This document shows positions 18,640 through 27,971 of a stretch of 64,000 bases of DNA, piece after piece. The translations under genes and the position numbers were made by a program. Numbering within the stretch: the stretch's first letter is position 1; every line of letters begins with the position of its first letter. The notes beneath the pieces were generated by a model. It was not told the DNA's origin. It saw only the letters and a list, made by a program, of their open reading frames with translations, and ran no database searches. Source of the stretch: CBDFGN01 sp965247065 (lineage in GTDB: Bacteria > Bacteroidota > Bacteroidia > Cytophagales > Cyclobacteriaceae); contig CBDFGN010000006.1 in the NCBI GenBank assembly GCA_965247065.1, positions 124,001 to 188,000 on the forward strand. Reading direction: 5' to 3'.

Positions 18640-21273
18640 ATGGATTCCAGATCAATTCGATCCACATTCATTGAATTTTTTAAAGAAAGGGCCCATCAGA
18701 TTGTCCCTTCAGCCCCCCTGGTCTTAAAGGATGATCCTACCCTGATGTTTACCAACGCCGGTATGAATCAATTCAAGGACTTCTTCCTCGGTCATCAGGA
18801 AATAAAGAACCCTAGAATCGCCGATACACAAAAATGCTTAAGGGTTTCTGGAAAGCATAATGATCTCGAGCAGGTCGGGATGGATACCTACCATCACACG
18901 ATGTTTGAGATGCTCGGCAACTGGTCTTTCGGAGATTATTTCAAAAGTGAGGCGATCCACTGGGCTTGGGAATTGCTCACTAGAGAGTACCAACTACCCG
19001 CAGAACGATTGTATGCCACCGTTTTTGGTGGTGATTTGGACGAAAACCTTACATGGGACGAGGAGGCTTTTAATATCTGGCGGACGATGTTAAGCGAGGA
19101 AAAAATTCTCAAAGGGTCCAAAAAAGATAATTTCTGGGAGATGGGCGATTCGGGGCCTTGCGGGCCATGCTCTGAGATCCATATTGACTTAAGGCCACAA
19201 GATGAGATCGACAGAATTCCCGGTAGCGATTTGATAAACCAAGACCACCCACTTGTTATGGAGATTTGGAACCTAGTTTTTATCCAATTCAACCGGAAGA
19301 CAAGTGGTAGTCTGGAATCCTTGCCCCAAAAGCATGTCGATACCGGGATGGGCTTTGAGCGCCTCGTTATGGCGGTTCAAAATAAAACCTCCAATTACGA
19401 TACCGATTTGTTTAAACCCCTGATCGATTCCATTTCAAATAGATCGGGCATTGTATACGGACAGAATGAAAAAACCGATATTGCTATTCGGGTAATAGTG
19501 GACCATATAAGGGCAATTTCTTTCGCCATCGCTGATGGGCAACTCCCATCCAACACCAAAGCTGGCTACGTGGTACGGAGGATTCTACGAAGGGCCGTAA
19601 GATATGGGTACACTTTCCTGGGAATGAAGGAGCCGTTTCTGTTTAGCTTGGTTGAGGTTCTTGCCGAGCAGTTCAAGCAGGCCTTTCCGGAAATAAATCA
19701 GCAGCGTGAATTCATTCAGCAAGTTATCACCGAAGAGGAGAGCTCCTTTTTACGGACATTGGAGAATGGTTTGAAGAAATTAGATGCCATCCAAAACGAC
19801 AAGAAAACCATTGATGGAAAAATCGCTTTTGAGCTTTACGACACCTATGGATTTCCCTTTGACCTGACCTCTTTGATCGCTCGGGACAAGGGCTTAAGCG
19901 TAGATCTAAAAGGCTTTGAGTCCGAAATGCAACGACAAAAGCATCGATCTAGGCAAGCGGCGGAGGTGCAAACCGAGGAGTGGGTGGTCGTAATACCTGG
20001 AGATTCCGTGGAATTCGTAGGCCACAAGGAACTTGAGACAATATCCTCTATTCTTAGATTCCGGAGAGTGAACGAGAAGAAAGGAGGTTTTTACCAGCTG
20101 GTACTGGATCGGACTCCATTTTATGCCGAAAGTGGAGGTCAGGTTGGAGATACGGGAGTCCTGATATCCGGAGAAGAGAAGATACCTATTTCAGACACGC
20201 GCAAAGAGAATAATTTGATCCTGCACTTCTCAAGTAAACTGCCAAAAGATCCGAAAAAACCGGTTACTGCTAAAGTGGAAGCAGATCGTAGGTTGTCAAT
20301 CCAGAACAATCATAGTGCCACGCACTTGATGCACGCAGCCCTGAGGTTGGTTCTCGGCAACCACGTACACCAGAAAGGCTCGTTGGTTAATGACAAGCTA
20401 TTGAGATTCGATTTCTCTCATTATGCGAAGCTGACTTCTGAGGAGATAAACAAAGTAGAACATTTAGTAAATCAGAAGATTCGAGAAAATATTGCTGGAG
20501 ATATTCAATCTGATGTTCCATTGGCTCAAGCAAAGGAAATGGGAGCAATTGCCTTGTTCGGCGAGAAATATGGTGAATTTGTCCGGGTGGTCACTTTCGA
20601 TCAGACCTATTCGATTGAACTTTGTGGGGGCACTCATGTCCCTTTGACGGGTCAGATTGGACAGTTTCGGATCATCTCGGAGAGTTCCATCGCGGCAGGG
20701 GTACGTCGCATAGAGGCTCTAACAGCCTTGGCGGCAGAGCAATATTTAGACGCCAAATTGGATTTGGTGAATGAGATCAACGAAACCCTTAAGCATCCCA
20801 AAGAACTATCTAGGGCGGTTGGTGTTTTGGTGGAAGAAAGATCCCGATTAATCAAGGAAGTTGAAGGCTTGAGAGAGGAAAAGGTTAAGGCTCTTAGAGC
20901 TCAACTAAAAGCTTCCGCCGAAAATCGAGCTGACATGACCGTAATAATAGAACCTGTGAATCTGAATAGTCCAGATGACTTGAAGAGTTTATCATTCCAA
21001 CTGAAGAAGGAGTTTGACCAGCTCTTCATGGTTCTGGCAGCGGACATAAACGGTAAGCCCCAGGTAGGGGTTGTGGTCTCCGAGTCACTGGTGAAAGCTA
21101 AGAATATGCACGCCGGAGAAATTGTCAAGGAATTGGCAAAAGAAATAAATGGTGGCGGCGGCGGGCAACCTTTTTTTGCAACAGCAGGAGGTAGAAAATT
21201 AGACGGACTGAAAAGAGTGGTTGAAAGGGCCCGCGATTTAGCTAATGATTTGGCAATTGTGAGAGACCAATGA
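18640..21273 (+). CDS. alaS: alanyl-tRNA synthetase
   Basis: AlaS charges tRNA-Ala with alanine. The 877-residue protein is full length. The class II catalytic core shows PTLMFTNAGMNQFKD, RVSGKHNDLEQVG, HHTMFEMLGNWSFGDYFK, GDSGPCGPCSEIH and DTGMGFERL. The editing domain has the metal ligands in NNHSATHLMHAAL and CGGTHV (about residue 670). The C-terminal oligomerisation/DHHA1 domain ends with a Gly-rich GGGGGQPFFATAGG. It overlaps gatB by ATGA, giving an operon of two translation genes. Confidence 0.97.
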   Translation: MDSRSIRSTFIEFFKERAHQIVPSAPLVLKDDPTLMFTNAGMNQFKDFFLGHQEIKNPRIADTQKCLRVSGKHNDLEQVGMDTYHHTMFEMLGNWSFGDYFKSEAIHWAWELLTREYQLPAERLYATVFGGDLDENLTWDEEAFNIWRTMLSEEKILKGSKKDNFWEMGDSGPCGPCSEIHIDLRPQDEIDRIPGSDLINQDHPLVMEIWNLVFIQFNRKTSGSLESLPQKHVDTGMGFERLVMAVQNKTSNYDTDLFKPLIDSISNRSGIVYGQNEKTDIAIRVIVDHIRAISFAIADGQLPSNTKAGYVVRRILRRAVRYGYTFLGMKEPFLFSLVEVLAEQFKQAFPEINQQREFIQQVITEEESSFLRTLENGLKKLDAIQNDKKTIDGKIAFELYDTYGFPFDLTSLIARDKGLSVDLKGFESEMQRQKHRSRQAAEVQTEEWVVVIPGDSVEFVGHKELETISSILRFRRVNEKKGGFYQLVLDRTPFYAESGGQVGDTGVLISGEEKIPISDTRKENNLILHFSSKLPKDPKKPVTAKVEADRRLSIQNNHSATHLMHAALRLVLGNHVHQKGSLVNDKLLRFDFSHYAKLTSEEINKVEHLVNQKIRENIAGDIQSDVPLAQAKEMGAIALFGEKYGEFVRVVTFDQTYSIELCGGTHVPLTGQIGQFRIISESSIAAGVRRIEALTALAAEQYLDAKLDLVNEINETLKHPKELSRAVGVLVEERSRLIKEVEGLREEKVKALRAQLKASAENRADMTVIIEPVNLNSPDDLKSLSFQLKKEFDQLFMVLAADINGKPQVGVVVSESLVKAKNMHAGEIVKELAKEINGGGGGQPFFATAGGRKLDGLKRVVERARDLANDLAIVRDQ

Positions 21274-22727
21274 TTAATCCTAACCAAATAAAGGATTACA
21301 AACCCACTATCGGGTTGGAGATTCATGCCCAGCTGTTGTGCAAATCCAAAATTTTTTCGGGCGATTCCTCGGAGTTCGGGGGCGAACCGAATACTAATAT
21401 TAGCGTGGTGAGTCTTGGTCATCCCGGAACCTTGCCTCGCTTGAACGCCAGAGTGGTAGAACTAGCGGTCAGGACAGGTCTGGCATGCCAATCGGAGATC
21501 TCTAGATCAAATTATTTCGATCGAAAGAACTACTTCTACCCTGATCTTCCAAAAGGGTATCAAATAACTCAGGATCGGGCACCTATCTGTCGAGGCGGAT
21601 TCATAAGCATATCCATGGGTCCCGGACTGGAAAAGAGGATCAGGCTGAGAAAGATCCACTTGGAGGAGGATGCAGGCAAATCCATTCATCCTGAGGCAAA
21701 TACCAGCACGTTAGTTGATTTTAATCGTGCCGGTGTACCATTGGTTGAAATAGTTACCGAGCCTGATATAAACTCTCCCGAGGAGGCTGGATTAGTAATG
21801 GTGGAAGTTCGGAAGATGGTGCGCTACCTGGAGGTATGCGACGGAAATATGGAAGAAGGTTCCATGAGATGCGACGCAAATGTTTCCGTGGCCCTCGCGA
21901 AGAGCCCCAACCTTGGAAGCAAGGTCGAAATTAAGAATATGAATTCAATTAGAAATCTGCAAAAGGCCGTCTCCCATGAAATAGATAGACAGATCAGTAT
22001 TCTGCGCGAAGGTCTGGAAGTTCTATCCGAGACTCGTACCTTTCATGAACCTAGCGGCACTACCCAAGGCATGAGAGTAAAGGAGGATCTCAACGACTAT
22101 CGATACTTCCCGGATCCGGACCTCAGTCCCTTGATTTTGACTGACACGTGGCTGGAAAGAATACGCGAATCAATGCCTGCCTTGCCTTGGGAAATGAAAG
22201 CCAAGTTCATGAAAGAGTATGGATTGCCGGAGTACGATGCCGGATTCTTAACGGAGACCAAGCAAATGGCTTCTTTCTTCGAAGATTTAAAGGAGTTAAC
22301 ATCGAATTCAAAAGCTGCTTCCAATTGGATAATGGGGCCGATCAAGTCCTATCTGAACGACAGAGCAATTTCTATAGCGGAAGTTAATTTAGACTTAGAG
22401 ACAATCGCCGAGTTGATCCGATTGGTTGAGGAAAATCGGGTTAGTTTTACGGTGGCGTCGCAGACATTGTTCCCGAAGCTGCTCGAACATCCGGGCAGGG
22501 GAGCCTTTGAATTAGCTGAGGAGCTAAATTTGATCCAAGATAGTGACAGGGATCACATCCAACCTTTGGTGGAAGAGGTTTTAGCTACGTACCCCGATAA
22601 GGTTAATGAGTATAGGAAAGGTAAGAAAGGTTTACTTGGACTATTCGTAGGAGAGGTTATGAAAAAGAGCAAAGGAAAAGCCAATCCCAAAGTAACCAAT
22701 GAATTGCTGCTTAAGAGTTTGAACTAA
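21270..22727 (+). CDS. gatB: aspartyl/glutamyl-tRNA amidotransferase subunit B
   Basis: GatB is the kinase-like subunit that activates mischarged Glu-tRNA(Gln) or Asp-tRNA(Asn) for amidation within GatCAB. The 485-residue protein begins with KPTIGLEIHAQL. It has FYPDLPKGYQITQ, RIRLRKIHLEEDAGKSIH, NRAGVPLVEIVTEPD and GSMRCDANVSV. The C-terminal GatB/YqeY tail for tRNA binding ends with LGLFVGEVMKKSKGKANPKVTNELL. gatA and gatC are not in the window. Translation is coupled to alaS by ATGA. Confidence 0.97.
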   Translation: MINPNQIKDYKPTIGLEIHAQLLCKSKIFSGDSSEFGGEPNTNISVVSLGHPGTLPRLNARVVELAVRTGLACQSEISRSNYFDRKNYFYPDLPKGYQITQDRAPICRGGFISISMGPGLEKRIRLRKIHLEEDAGKSIHPEANTSTLVDFNRAGVPLVEIVTEPDINSPEEAGLVMVEVRKMVRYLEVCDGNMEEGSMRCDANVSVALAKSPNLGSKVEIKNMNSIRNLQKAVSHEIDRQISILREGLEVLSETRTFHEPSGTTQGMRVKEDLNDYRYFPDPDLSPLILTDTWLERIRESMPALPWEMKAKFMKEYGLPEYDAGFLTETKQMASFFEDLKELTSNSKAASNWIMGPIKSYLNDRAISIAEVNLDLETIAELIRLVEENRVSFTVASQTLFPKLLEHPGRGAFELAEELNLIQDSDRDHIQPLVEEVLATYPDKVNEYRKGKKGLLGLFVGEVMKKSKGKANPKVTNELLLKSLN

Positions 22728-22773
22728 TAGCTGAACCCGTTAGGTATAAAATCGGTTTAATATTTAGACTTTC

Positions 22774-23919
22774 ATGGGAATGATATACAAAACAATAACT
22801 ATTGCGCTGACTATATCGGCGCTGATTTTTAGTTGCTCGAACCAAGGAACTTCGGTCCAAGATCATGGTAAAAGCATAATGATTTCAGGAAAGGTCGCTT
22901 TTCCCCAGCAGCACGGCGTAATTATTCTAACTAAATTCCTTGAGAATTCATTGGAGAATGTTGACTCTGTTACCATTAGTGATGATGGCACCTATGAACT
23001 GCGTGTAAATGTACCCGCACCGAATTTCTACCGCCTTGATTTCTACCAAAAACAGTCTGTGGATGTTATTCTGAATGACCAGGACGTTGTAATTAATCTG
23101 GATGGCGATTCACCGGAAGGTGCCAAGGAGGTCATTGGATCCTGGGACACAGAATTGTTCGAGACTCTTGTGAAACAGTCTCAGGAAATGGAATTGGAAA
23201 TTGCTTTATTAAACCAGCAATTTATGCAGGCTCGCCAGGCGGGCGATGACCAGATAGCGACCCAAGTTCAGAGCAAATACATGGATTTGAGCTCAAGCCA
23301 TGAGAAAGAATTCAAAACGTTGATATGGGACATGGGTGAATCGGTGGCCGCCATATATGGTTTGGAGTTTCTGGCTCAAAGGAATTTATTGTCGCTGGAT
23401 GAGCAATACCCCTTCATCGATAGTCTCAATAGGAAATTTGAAGGGTTTAATGCACCCGTTGTGGATAATTTTCGGCTCAAGGCAGCCCGTCTTGGGCAAT
23501 TGGCGGTGGGCATGCCCGCACCTGAAATCTCTCTCCCGAATCCGGATGGACAAATAGTAAGCCTTTCTTCTCTTCGTGGAAGAGTTGTAATGATAGATTT
23601 TTGGGCTGCCTGGTGCAGGCCTTGCCGAATGGAAAACCCCAACGTAGTCCGCCTGTATAAGAAGTACAACTCTCAGGGTTTTGAGGTTTTTGGTGTCTCC
23701 CTTGACCGTCAAAGAGAGGCCTGGGTCGAAGCTATCGAAACGGACGGACTAATCTGGAATCAGGTTTCTGATCTTAAGTTTTGGGATTCCGAAGTTACTA
23801 GATCTTACGATATCAAAGCGATACCATTGACCTATTTACTGGATCAGGATGGTATAATCATAGGTAAGAACCTTCGAGGTCAATCTTTAGAGAGAAAGCT
23901 GGACGAAATCTTTGGCTAA
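22774..23919 (+). CDS. TlpA-like thioredoxin-fold lipoprotein
   Basis: This 381-residue envelope protein has a signal peptide ending in a lipobox-like LIFSC and an N-terminal beta-rich DUF4369-like domain (about residues 30-125). A helical middle follows (residues 130-230). The C-terminal thioredoxin/AhpC-TSA domain has the redox motif WCRPC (Cys281 and Cys284) and cis-Pro region IKAIPLTYLLDQDG. Such proteins in Bacteroidota are thought to reduce or exchange disulfides in the periplasm. Its specific client is unknown. It follows gatB by 46 bases and overlaps the convergent gene by four bases. Confidence 0.87.
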   Translation: MGMIYKTITIALTISALIFSCSNQGTSVQDHGKSIMISGKVAFPQQHGVIILTKFLENSLENVDSVTISDDGTYELRVNVPAPNFYRLDFYQKQSVDVILNDQDVVINLDGDSPEGAKEVIGSWDTELFETLVKQSQEMELEIALLNQQFMQARQAGDDQIATQVQSKYMDLSSSHEKEFKTLIWDMGESVAAIYGLEFLAQRNLLSLDEQYPFIDSLNRKFEGFNAPVVDNFRLKAARLGQLAVGMPAPEISLPNPDGQIVSLSSLRGRVVMIDFWAAWCRPCRMENPNVVRLYKKYNSQGFEVFGVSLDRQREAWVEAIETDGLIWNQVSDLKFWDSEVTRSYDIKAIPLTYLLDQDGIIIGKNLRGQSLERKLDEIFG

Positions 23920-24371
23920 TCCTTTTTTTCGAACATTGCCTTAAGTGCGTTCCATAGCTTAGCCTTCTTTTCTCTTTCGGCCTCAATTTCCAGAAGTGAA
24001 TCAGCCACCAGGTGAATACAGGGATCGTTTTTGATCTCATAAGGGATTCCGAAACCCGGAAATAAATCCCTGACACCGAAGAACAGAGCCCACCTGCATT
24101 CGAAGAGTGAGTCTTTTACAAATTCGTCCTTAGATTGGATTTGAATACTGCTTAATTCCAGATCAATCGCTGCGAGTACCTTGCTGAGAAACGAACCCGT
24201 TTCCAGGGCGCTAGAGACAGAATCCACGGTGTCCACTACAACTAGCATGGTGCTTGCTTGGTCCTTTTCTTCCGGTTTCACGGGTTCGGAGATCGGACCC
24301 GACTTTTCATCCTTAATCAAATACAATTCCTCCTGGATCAGGTAGGGTAGGAGTTGGGGTTCGATCTTCAT
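23916..24371 (-). CDS. conserved hypothetical protein
   Basis: This acidic protein of 151 residues has no recognised domain. Its C-terminal pattern LLEIEAEREKKAKLWNALKAMF and the middle FFGVRDLFPGFGIPYEI faintly recall HolD-like (DNA polymerase III psi) proteins, but not enough to name it. It is the last gene of a three-gene minus-strand set: its start overlaps the thioesterase stop (ATGA), so translation is probably coupled. Confidence 0.7.
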   Translation of the reverse strand: MKIEPQLLPYLIQEELYLIKDEKSGPISEPVKPEEKDQASTMLVVVDTVDSVSSALETGSFLSKVLAAIDLELSSIQIQSKDEFVKDSLFECRWALFFGVRDLFPGFGIPYEIKNDPCIHLVADSLLEIEAEREKKAKLWNALKAMFEKKD

Positions 24372-24901
24372 TCCTGACCCGCATTCAGATCGAACAATGA
24401 TCGGATTTCTGAGGCATCTTGTGGGTCCATCCTTTTGGCCAGGACCAATCTAAGCTGACGCCTCCTCAGTGCGCCATCGTACAACTCCTTTTCTTCCTCA
24501 GAATCCGGTATTACTTCCGGAACGTCGATCGGCTTCCCGGATTGATCTACGGCGACAAATGTGAAAAATGCACCATTTGTCTTTACCCTGTTTCCTGAGG
24601 GAATATCCTCACTCCAGACTTCAATATGGACTTCCATGGACGAGTTAAAAGCACGAGTTATCTGAGCTTGGAGCGTCACTACATTGCCAAGTTGTATAGC
24701 CTTTGTAAAAGAAACGTTATCAACTGAAGCAGTCACAACCGTGCGGTTGGAATGCTTAAGAGCAGCAATAGCTGAAACGATATCCATCCAATGCATTAAG
24801 CGGCCGCCCATCAGGTTATTAAGAGTGTTGGTGTCGTTGGGTAGCACCAACTCTGTCATTGTTGTGAAGGAATCCTTTGCTTTTTTTCTCTTCTTACTCA
24901 T
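24368..24901 (-). CDS. acyl-CoA thioesterase (hotdog fold, YciA/ACOT type)
   Basis: This 177-residue protein hydrolyses acyl-CoA to free acid and CoA. The hotdog-helix motif NTLNNLMGGRLMHWMDIVSAIAA carries the conserved Asp. It is followed by VVTASVDNVSFTKAIQLGNVVTLQAQI and ending strands NGAFFTFVAVD, as in the acyl-CoA hydrolase family. A short basic N-terminus (SKKRKKAK) precedes the domain. The C-terminal ~45 residues are a charged helical tail. Chain-length preference cannot be judged from sequence. It lies between pcm and a hypothetical gene, in one operon. Confidence 0.87.
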   Translation of the reverse strand: MSKKRKKAKDSFTTMTELVLPNDTNTLNNLMGGRLMHWMDIVSAIAALKHSNRTVVTASVDNVSFTKAIQLGNVVTLQAQITRAFNSSMEVHIEVWSEDIPSGNRVKTNGAFFTFVAVDQSGKPIDVPEVIPDSEEEKELYDGALRRRQLRLVLAKRMDPQDASEIRSLFDLNAGQE

Positions 24902-24924
24902 GAATTAAGGAATGTGTTGGGATA

Positions 24925-25578
24925 TCAGGCCTTCCAGCCATGCGCTCCCAGCAGTGGGACAAATGCAAAATAGTCGTAGTATTTTTTGGAAATCTTATCC
25001 TTGTCTGCACGTGTTATGCGTAGCATTCTCTGATGCTCTTCACTCCCTACCGGGATTACCAGATTGCCAAGTACATTCAGCTGCTCAATAAGCTCATTAG
25101 GGATATCAGGGGCACCTGCGGTAACGAGTATACCATCGAAAGGAGCAAATTTTCTAAGTCCCTTGGAGCCATCACCATGAAAGAAAAGTGGACTGTAGCC
25201 CATCTGAGGTAATATTTTTCTAGCTTTTTTGTGAAGAGCTTGAACGTATTCTATAGTGTAAACTTTGGCACCCAATTCCATCAGCACGCAGCACTGATAT
25301 CCGGACCCGGTCCCTATTTCTAAAATTTTGGATCCCTTGTGTACGCCCAGCAATTGAGTCTGAAAAGCTACAGTGTATGGTTGCGAAATGGTTTGTCCGT
25401 GACCTATGGGAAAGGCCTTATCTTGATATGCATGCTCCACAAAAGCCCGGTCGAAAAAAAAATGCCGAGGAATCTTTCGAATGGCTTCCAGAATTCTGGG
25501 ATCCTGAATACCCTTTCTTTTGATGACCTTGACCAAGGAATTTCGCATTCCTCGGTGGCGGTATGAGTCTTCAAGCAT
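24925..25578 (-). CDS. pcm: protein-L-isoaspartate O-methyltransferase
   Basis: PCMT repairs damaged proteins by SAM-dependent methylation of L-isoaspartyl residues. The 217-residue protein has the family N-terminal block IPRHFFFDRAFVEHAYQDKAFPIGHGQTISQPY, SAM motif I LEIGTGSGYQCCVL, and FDGILVTAGAPDIPNELIEQL. The C-terminal LVIPVG and FVPLLGAHGW close the fold. It is divergent from ribE, with 57 bases between, and probably heads the operon with the thioesterase gene 23 bases downstream. Confidence 0.93.
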   Translation of the reverse strand: MLEDSYRHRGMRNSLVKVIKRKGIQDPRILEAIRKIPRHFFFDRAFVEHAYQDKAFPIGHGQTISQPYTVAFQTQLLGVHKGSKILEIGTGSGYQCCVLMELGAKVYTIEYVQALHKKARKILPQMGYSPLFFHGDGSKGLRKFAPFDGILVTAGAPDIPNELIEQLNVLGNLVIPVGSEEHQRMLRITRADKDKISKKYYDYFAFVPLLGAHGWKA

Positions 25579-25635
25579 TCAATAGCATTTCAAATATATT
25601 TGCTAAAATTACACGAATAATTATTCATTGCTACC

Positions 25636-26250
25636 ATGTTCACGGGTATTGTTGAGTGCATAGGAGAGGTTACTTCCATCGAATCTAATAGCACCAATAC
25701 GATACTGGAAGTTGCCAGTCCGATCGGCGAGGAATTACGGATTGATCAAAGTCTTGCCCACAACGGAGTTTGCCTGACAGTAACCGGTTTGGAAGGTTCG
25801 CGACATAAAGTGGTCGCGGTGGATGAAACTCTTGATCGCTCTAATTTGGGCGCCTTGAAGGTAGGACACAAGGTGAATCTAGAGAGATCTTTGGTAGCAG
25901 GCGGTCGTCTTGACGGTCATATAGTGCAAGGTCATGTCGACCAGACTGGTATTTGTAATCGGATCGTAGACCAGGCGGGCAGTTGGCTGATGGAGTTTGA
26001 ATTCCGCAACGGTCCTAACGCTCTGCTCGTTGACAAAGGATCCATTTGCGTTAATGGGGTAAGCCTGACCTGCTTTGATTCAGATCCCACTCATTTCTGG
26101 GTGGCTGTTATTCCTTACACATTTGACCATACGAATTTTCGGGATCTCAAGACGGGAGATTTGGTAAACTTGGAATTTGACATCCTTGGAAAGTACGTTC
26201 AGAGGTTGATCGAGCGGCTTGAATTGTCGAAATTAGGAAGGCAATCCTAA
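25636..26250 (+). CDS. ribE: riboflavin synthase, alpha subunit
   Basis: The enzyme joins two 6,7-dimethyl-8-ribityllumazine molecules into riboflavin. The 204-residue protein shows the two lumazine-binding barrels typical of the family. The first starts MFTGIVECIGEV with NGVCLTVTGLEG. The second has GGRLDGHIVQGHVDQTG and VNGVSLTCFDSD. A C-terminal trimerisation helix (LGKYVQRLIERL) follows. It lies ten bases before the LytTR regulator gene. Other rib genes are not in the window, and no FMN riboswitch is visible in the 57-base upstream gap. Confidence 0.94.
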   Translation: MFTGIVECIGEVTSIESNSTNTILEVASPIGEELRIDQSLAHNGVCLTVTGLEGSRHKVVAVDETLDRSNLGALKVGHKVNLERSLVAGGRLDGHIVQGHVDQTGICNRIVDQAGSWLMEFEFRNGPNALLVDKGSICVNGVSLTCFDSDPTHFWVAVIPYTFDHTNFRDLKTGDLVNLEFDILGKYVQRLIERLELSKLGRQS

Positions 26251-26260
26251 CGGTAAGCCT

Positions 26261-26959
26261 ATGGAATTGAATTGCCTTGTAGTCGACGATGAGAAGCTCT
26301 CAAGGAGTATAGTCAACCACTATATTGAAAAAACCAATTTTCTGAAACTTCAAACGGAATGCCCAAATGCGATCGACGCAGCCAACCTTCTTCAAGAACC
26401 GGATAATGATATTGACATAATTTATCTGGATGTTGAGATGCCCGAAATGTCAGGTATGGAATTGTTGCAATCCATCGACCATGACTACGAGGTAATCCTT
26501 ACTACTTCGGGGGAAAAATATGCGGTGAAGGCGTTTGAGAATAGCGTAACCGATTATCTGGTCAAACCCTTCGATTATGCCCGATTCCTCAAAGCTTCAG
26601 TGAAGGCCCGGAATAATATTCATACTCAGAATCGAAAAAATGAGAAGCAACGGGACATCTATGTAAAATCAGGATCCAAGGTAGTCAAGATAGAATTGAA
26701 CGATATCTTGTATGTCGAGGCTTTAGCAGACCATGTTATTTTCGTTACTGACCAGGGTAAACATATTGTGCATTATACAATGAAGGGAATTGAGAAAAGG
26801 CTACCCTCCAGTTATTTTGCCCGGGTACATCGCTCATTCATAGTAAATACCAAAAAGATCGAATTGCTTGAAGACTTTTCTGTAGTCATTAAGCAAAAGA
26901 GCATCCCTATTGGGGCCTCTTACAAGGATAGCTTTATGGAGCGCCTGAACTTCCTTTAG
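26261..26959 (+). CDS. LytTR-family response regulator
   Basis: This 232-residue two-component regulator has an N-terminal receiver domain with the acidic pair D9/D10, phosphoacceptor D57 (IIYLDVEMPEMSG) and Lys in YLVKPFDY. A C-terminal LytTR DNA-binding domain follows (residues ~130-230; VKIELNDILYVEALADHV, YFARVHRSFIVN). No histidine kinase is adjacent, so its partner is elsewhere. It may be co-transcribed with ribE. Its last 26 bases overlap the convergent hemF gene. Confidence 0.93.
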   Translation: MELNCLVVDDEKLSRSIVNHYIEKTNFLKLQTECPNAIDAANLLQEPDNDIDIIYLDVEMPEMSGMELLQSIDHDYEVILTTSGEKYAVKAFENSVTDYLVKPFDYARFLKASVKARNNIHTQNRKNEKQRDIYVKSGSKVVKIELNDILYVEALADHVIFVTDQGKHIVHYTMKGIEKRLPSSYFARVHRSFIVNTKKIELLEDFSVVIKQKSIPIGASYKDSFMERLNFL

Positions 26960-27848
26960 ATATCCAGTTGACCCCCTTGACTAGCAGGCTTTGAGTCTCG
27001 GCCTCTCTGGACCCAGAGGTGGTTTGAAAGTCATAGCGCCAGTCGGCCTTAGGGGGTAAGCTTATCAAGATAGATTCAGTTCTCCCCCCGGTATCAAGCC
27101 CAAATTTGGTCCCCACATCGTAGACGAGATTAAATTCAACGTACCGTCCACGGCGCAGAAGTTGCCAATCCTTTTCATTTCGGCCATATGACTTGGATCT
27201 ATTGCGATTTACAAGTTCCAAGTAAACGGGGGCAAACATACTCCCAATGGCCAGACAGAATTCCAGCCTATCATCCAGACCAATTTCGGGTGTCTGAGAA
27301 AGGCGATCAAAAAAGACGCCCCCTATTCCCCGTGTCTCCCTTCTGTGCTTAATATAGAAGTAGTCATCAGCCCATTTTTTGAAATCAGGATAGTAACTGG
27401 CTTCAAATTGATCGCACTTCTTTTTCAAACTTTGATGAAAGAATCGGGCGTCCGTTGGGACAATGTATATCGGGGTCAGGTCCATGCCACCTCCAAACCA
27501 ACATTGACCGGTGCTCATCTCGAAATACCGTAAATTCATATGAATGATGGGTACCATGGGACTAACGGGATGTATGACTATCGAAACTCCAGTAGCGAAA
27601 AAATCGCCCCCGTCAAAACTTAGTTCATTTAGGATCCTGGTGGGTGTTTTTCCATAAACCTCGGAAAAGTTCACTCCTCCCTTTTCAAAAATAGTCCCCT
27701 TTTGGATCACCCTGCTTCTTCCACCGCCTCCCCCGGGCCGCTCCCATAAATCCTCGACAAATTCTTTTGAACCGTCCGCATGTTGCAACTGGGTACAAAT
27801 TTCGTCTTGGAGCCTTTTGAATTCCTCTACAATTCGTTTTTGGTCCAT
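26934..27848 (-). CDS. hemF: oxygen-dependent coproporphyrinogen III oxidase
   Basis: HemF converts coproporphyrinogen III to protoporphyrinogen IX with O2 in heme synthesis, implying aerobic life. The 304-residue protein has the Gly-rich GGGGGRSRVIQKGTIFEKGGVNFS, then the active-site segments ATGVSIVIHPVSPMVPIIHMNLRYFE and WFGGGMDLTPIY. C-terminal blocks are RGIGGVFFD, RRGRYVEFNLVYDVGTKFGL and ESILISLPP. It is full length. The stop codon lies within the LytTR gene's 3' end on the other strand. Confidence 0.96.
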   Translation of the reverse strand: MDQKRIVEEFKRLQDEICTQLQHADGSKEFVEDLWERPGGGGGRSRVIQKGTIFEKGGVNFSEVYGKTPTRILNELSFDGGDFFATGVSIVIHPVSPMVPIIHMNLRYFEMSTGQCWFGGGMDLTPIYIVPTDARFFHQSLKKKCDQFEASYYPDFKKWADDYFYIKHRRETRGIGGVFFDRLSQTPEIGLDDRLEFCLAIGSMFAPVYLELVNRNRSKSYGRNEKDWQLLRRGRYVEFNLVYDVGTKFGLDTGGRTESILISLPPKADWRYDFQTTSGSREAETQSLLVKGVNWISKGSSGAP

Positions 27849-27971
27849 CAGAATTAGCTCAACTTAAATTTCTCCCGGGCCGTTAGTATCAAAAGGGCCG
27901 CGGTGGCCTAGAGTCCCTGTAATTCCCGAAATTTGACTAATTTACACCAATAAAAAACAGCGATACCCAAC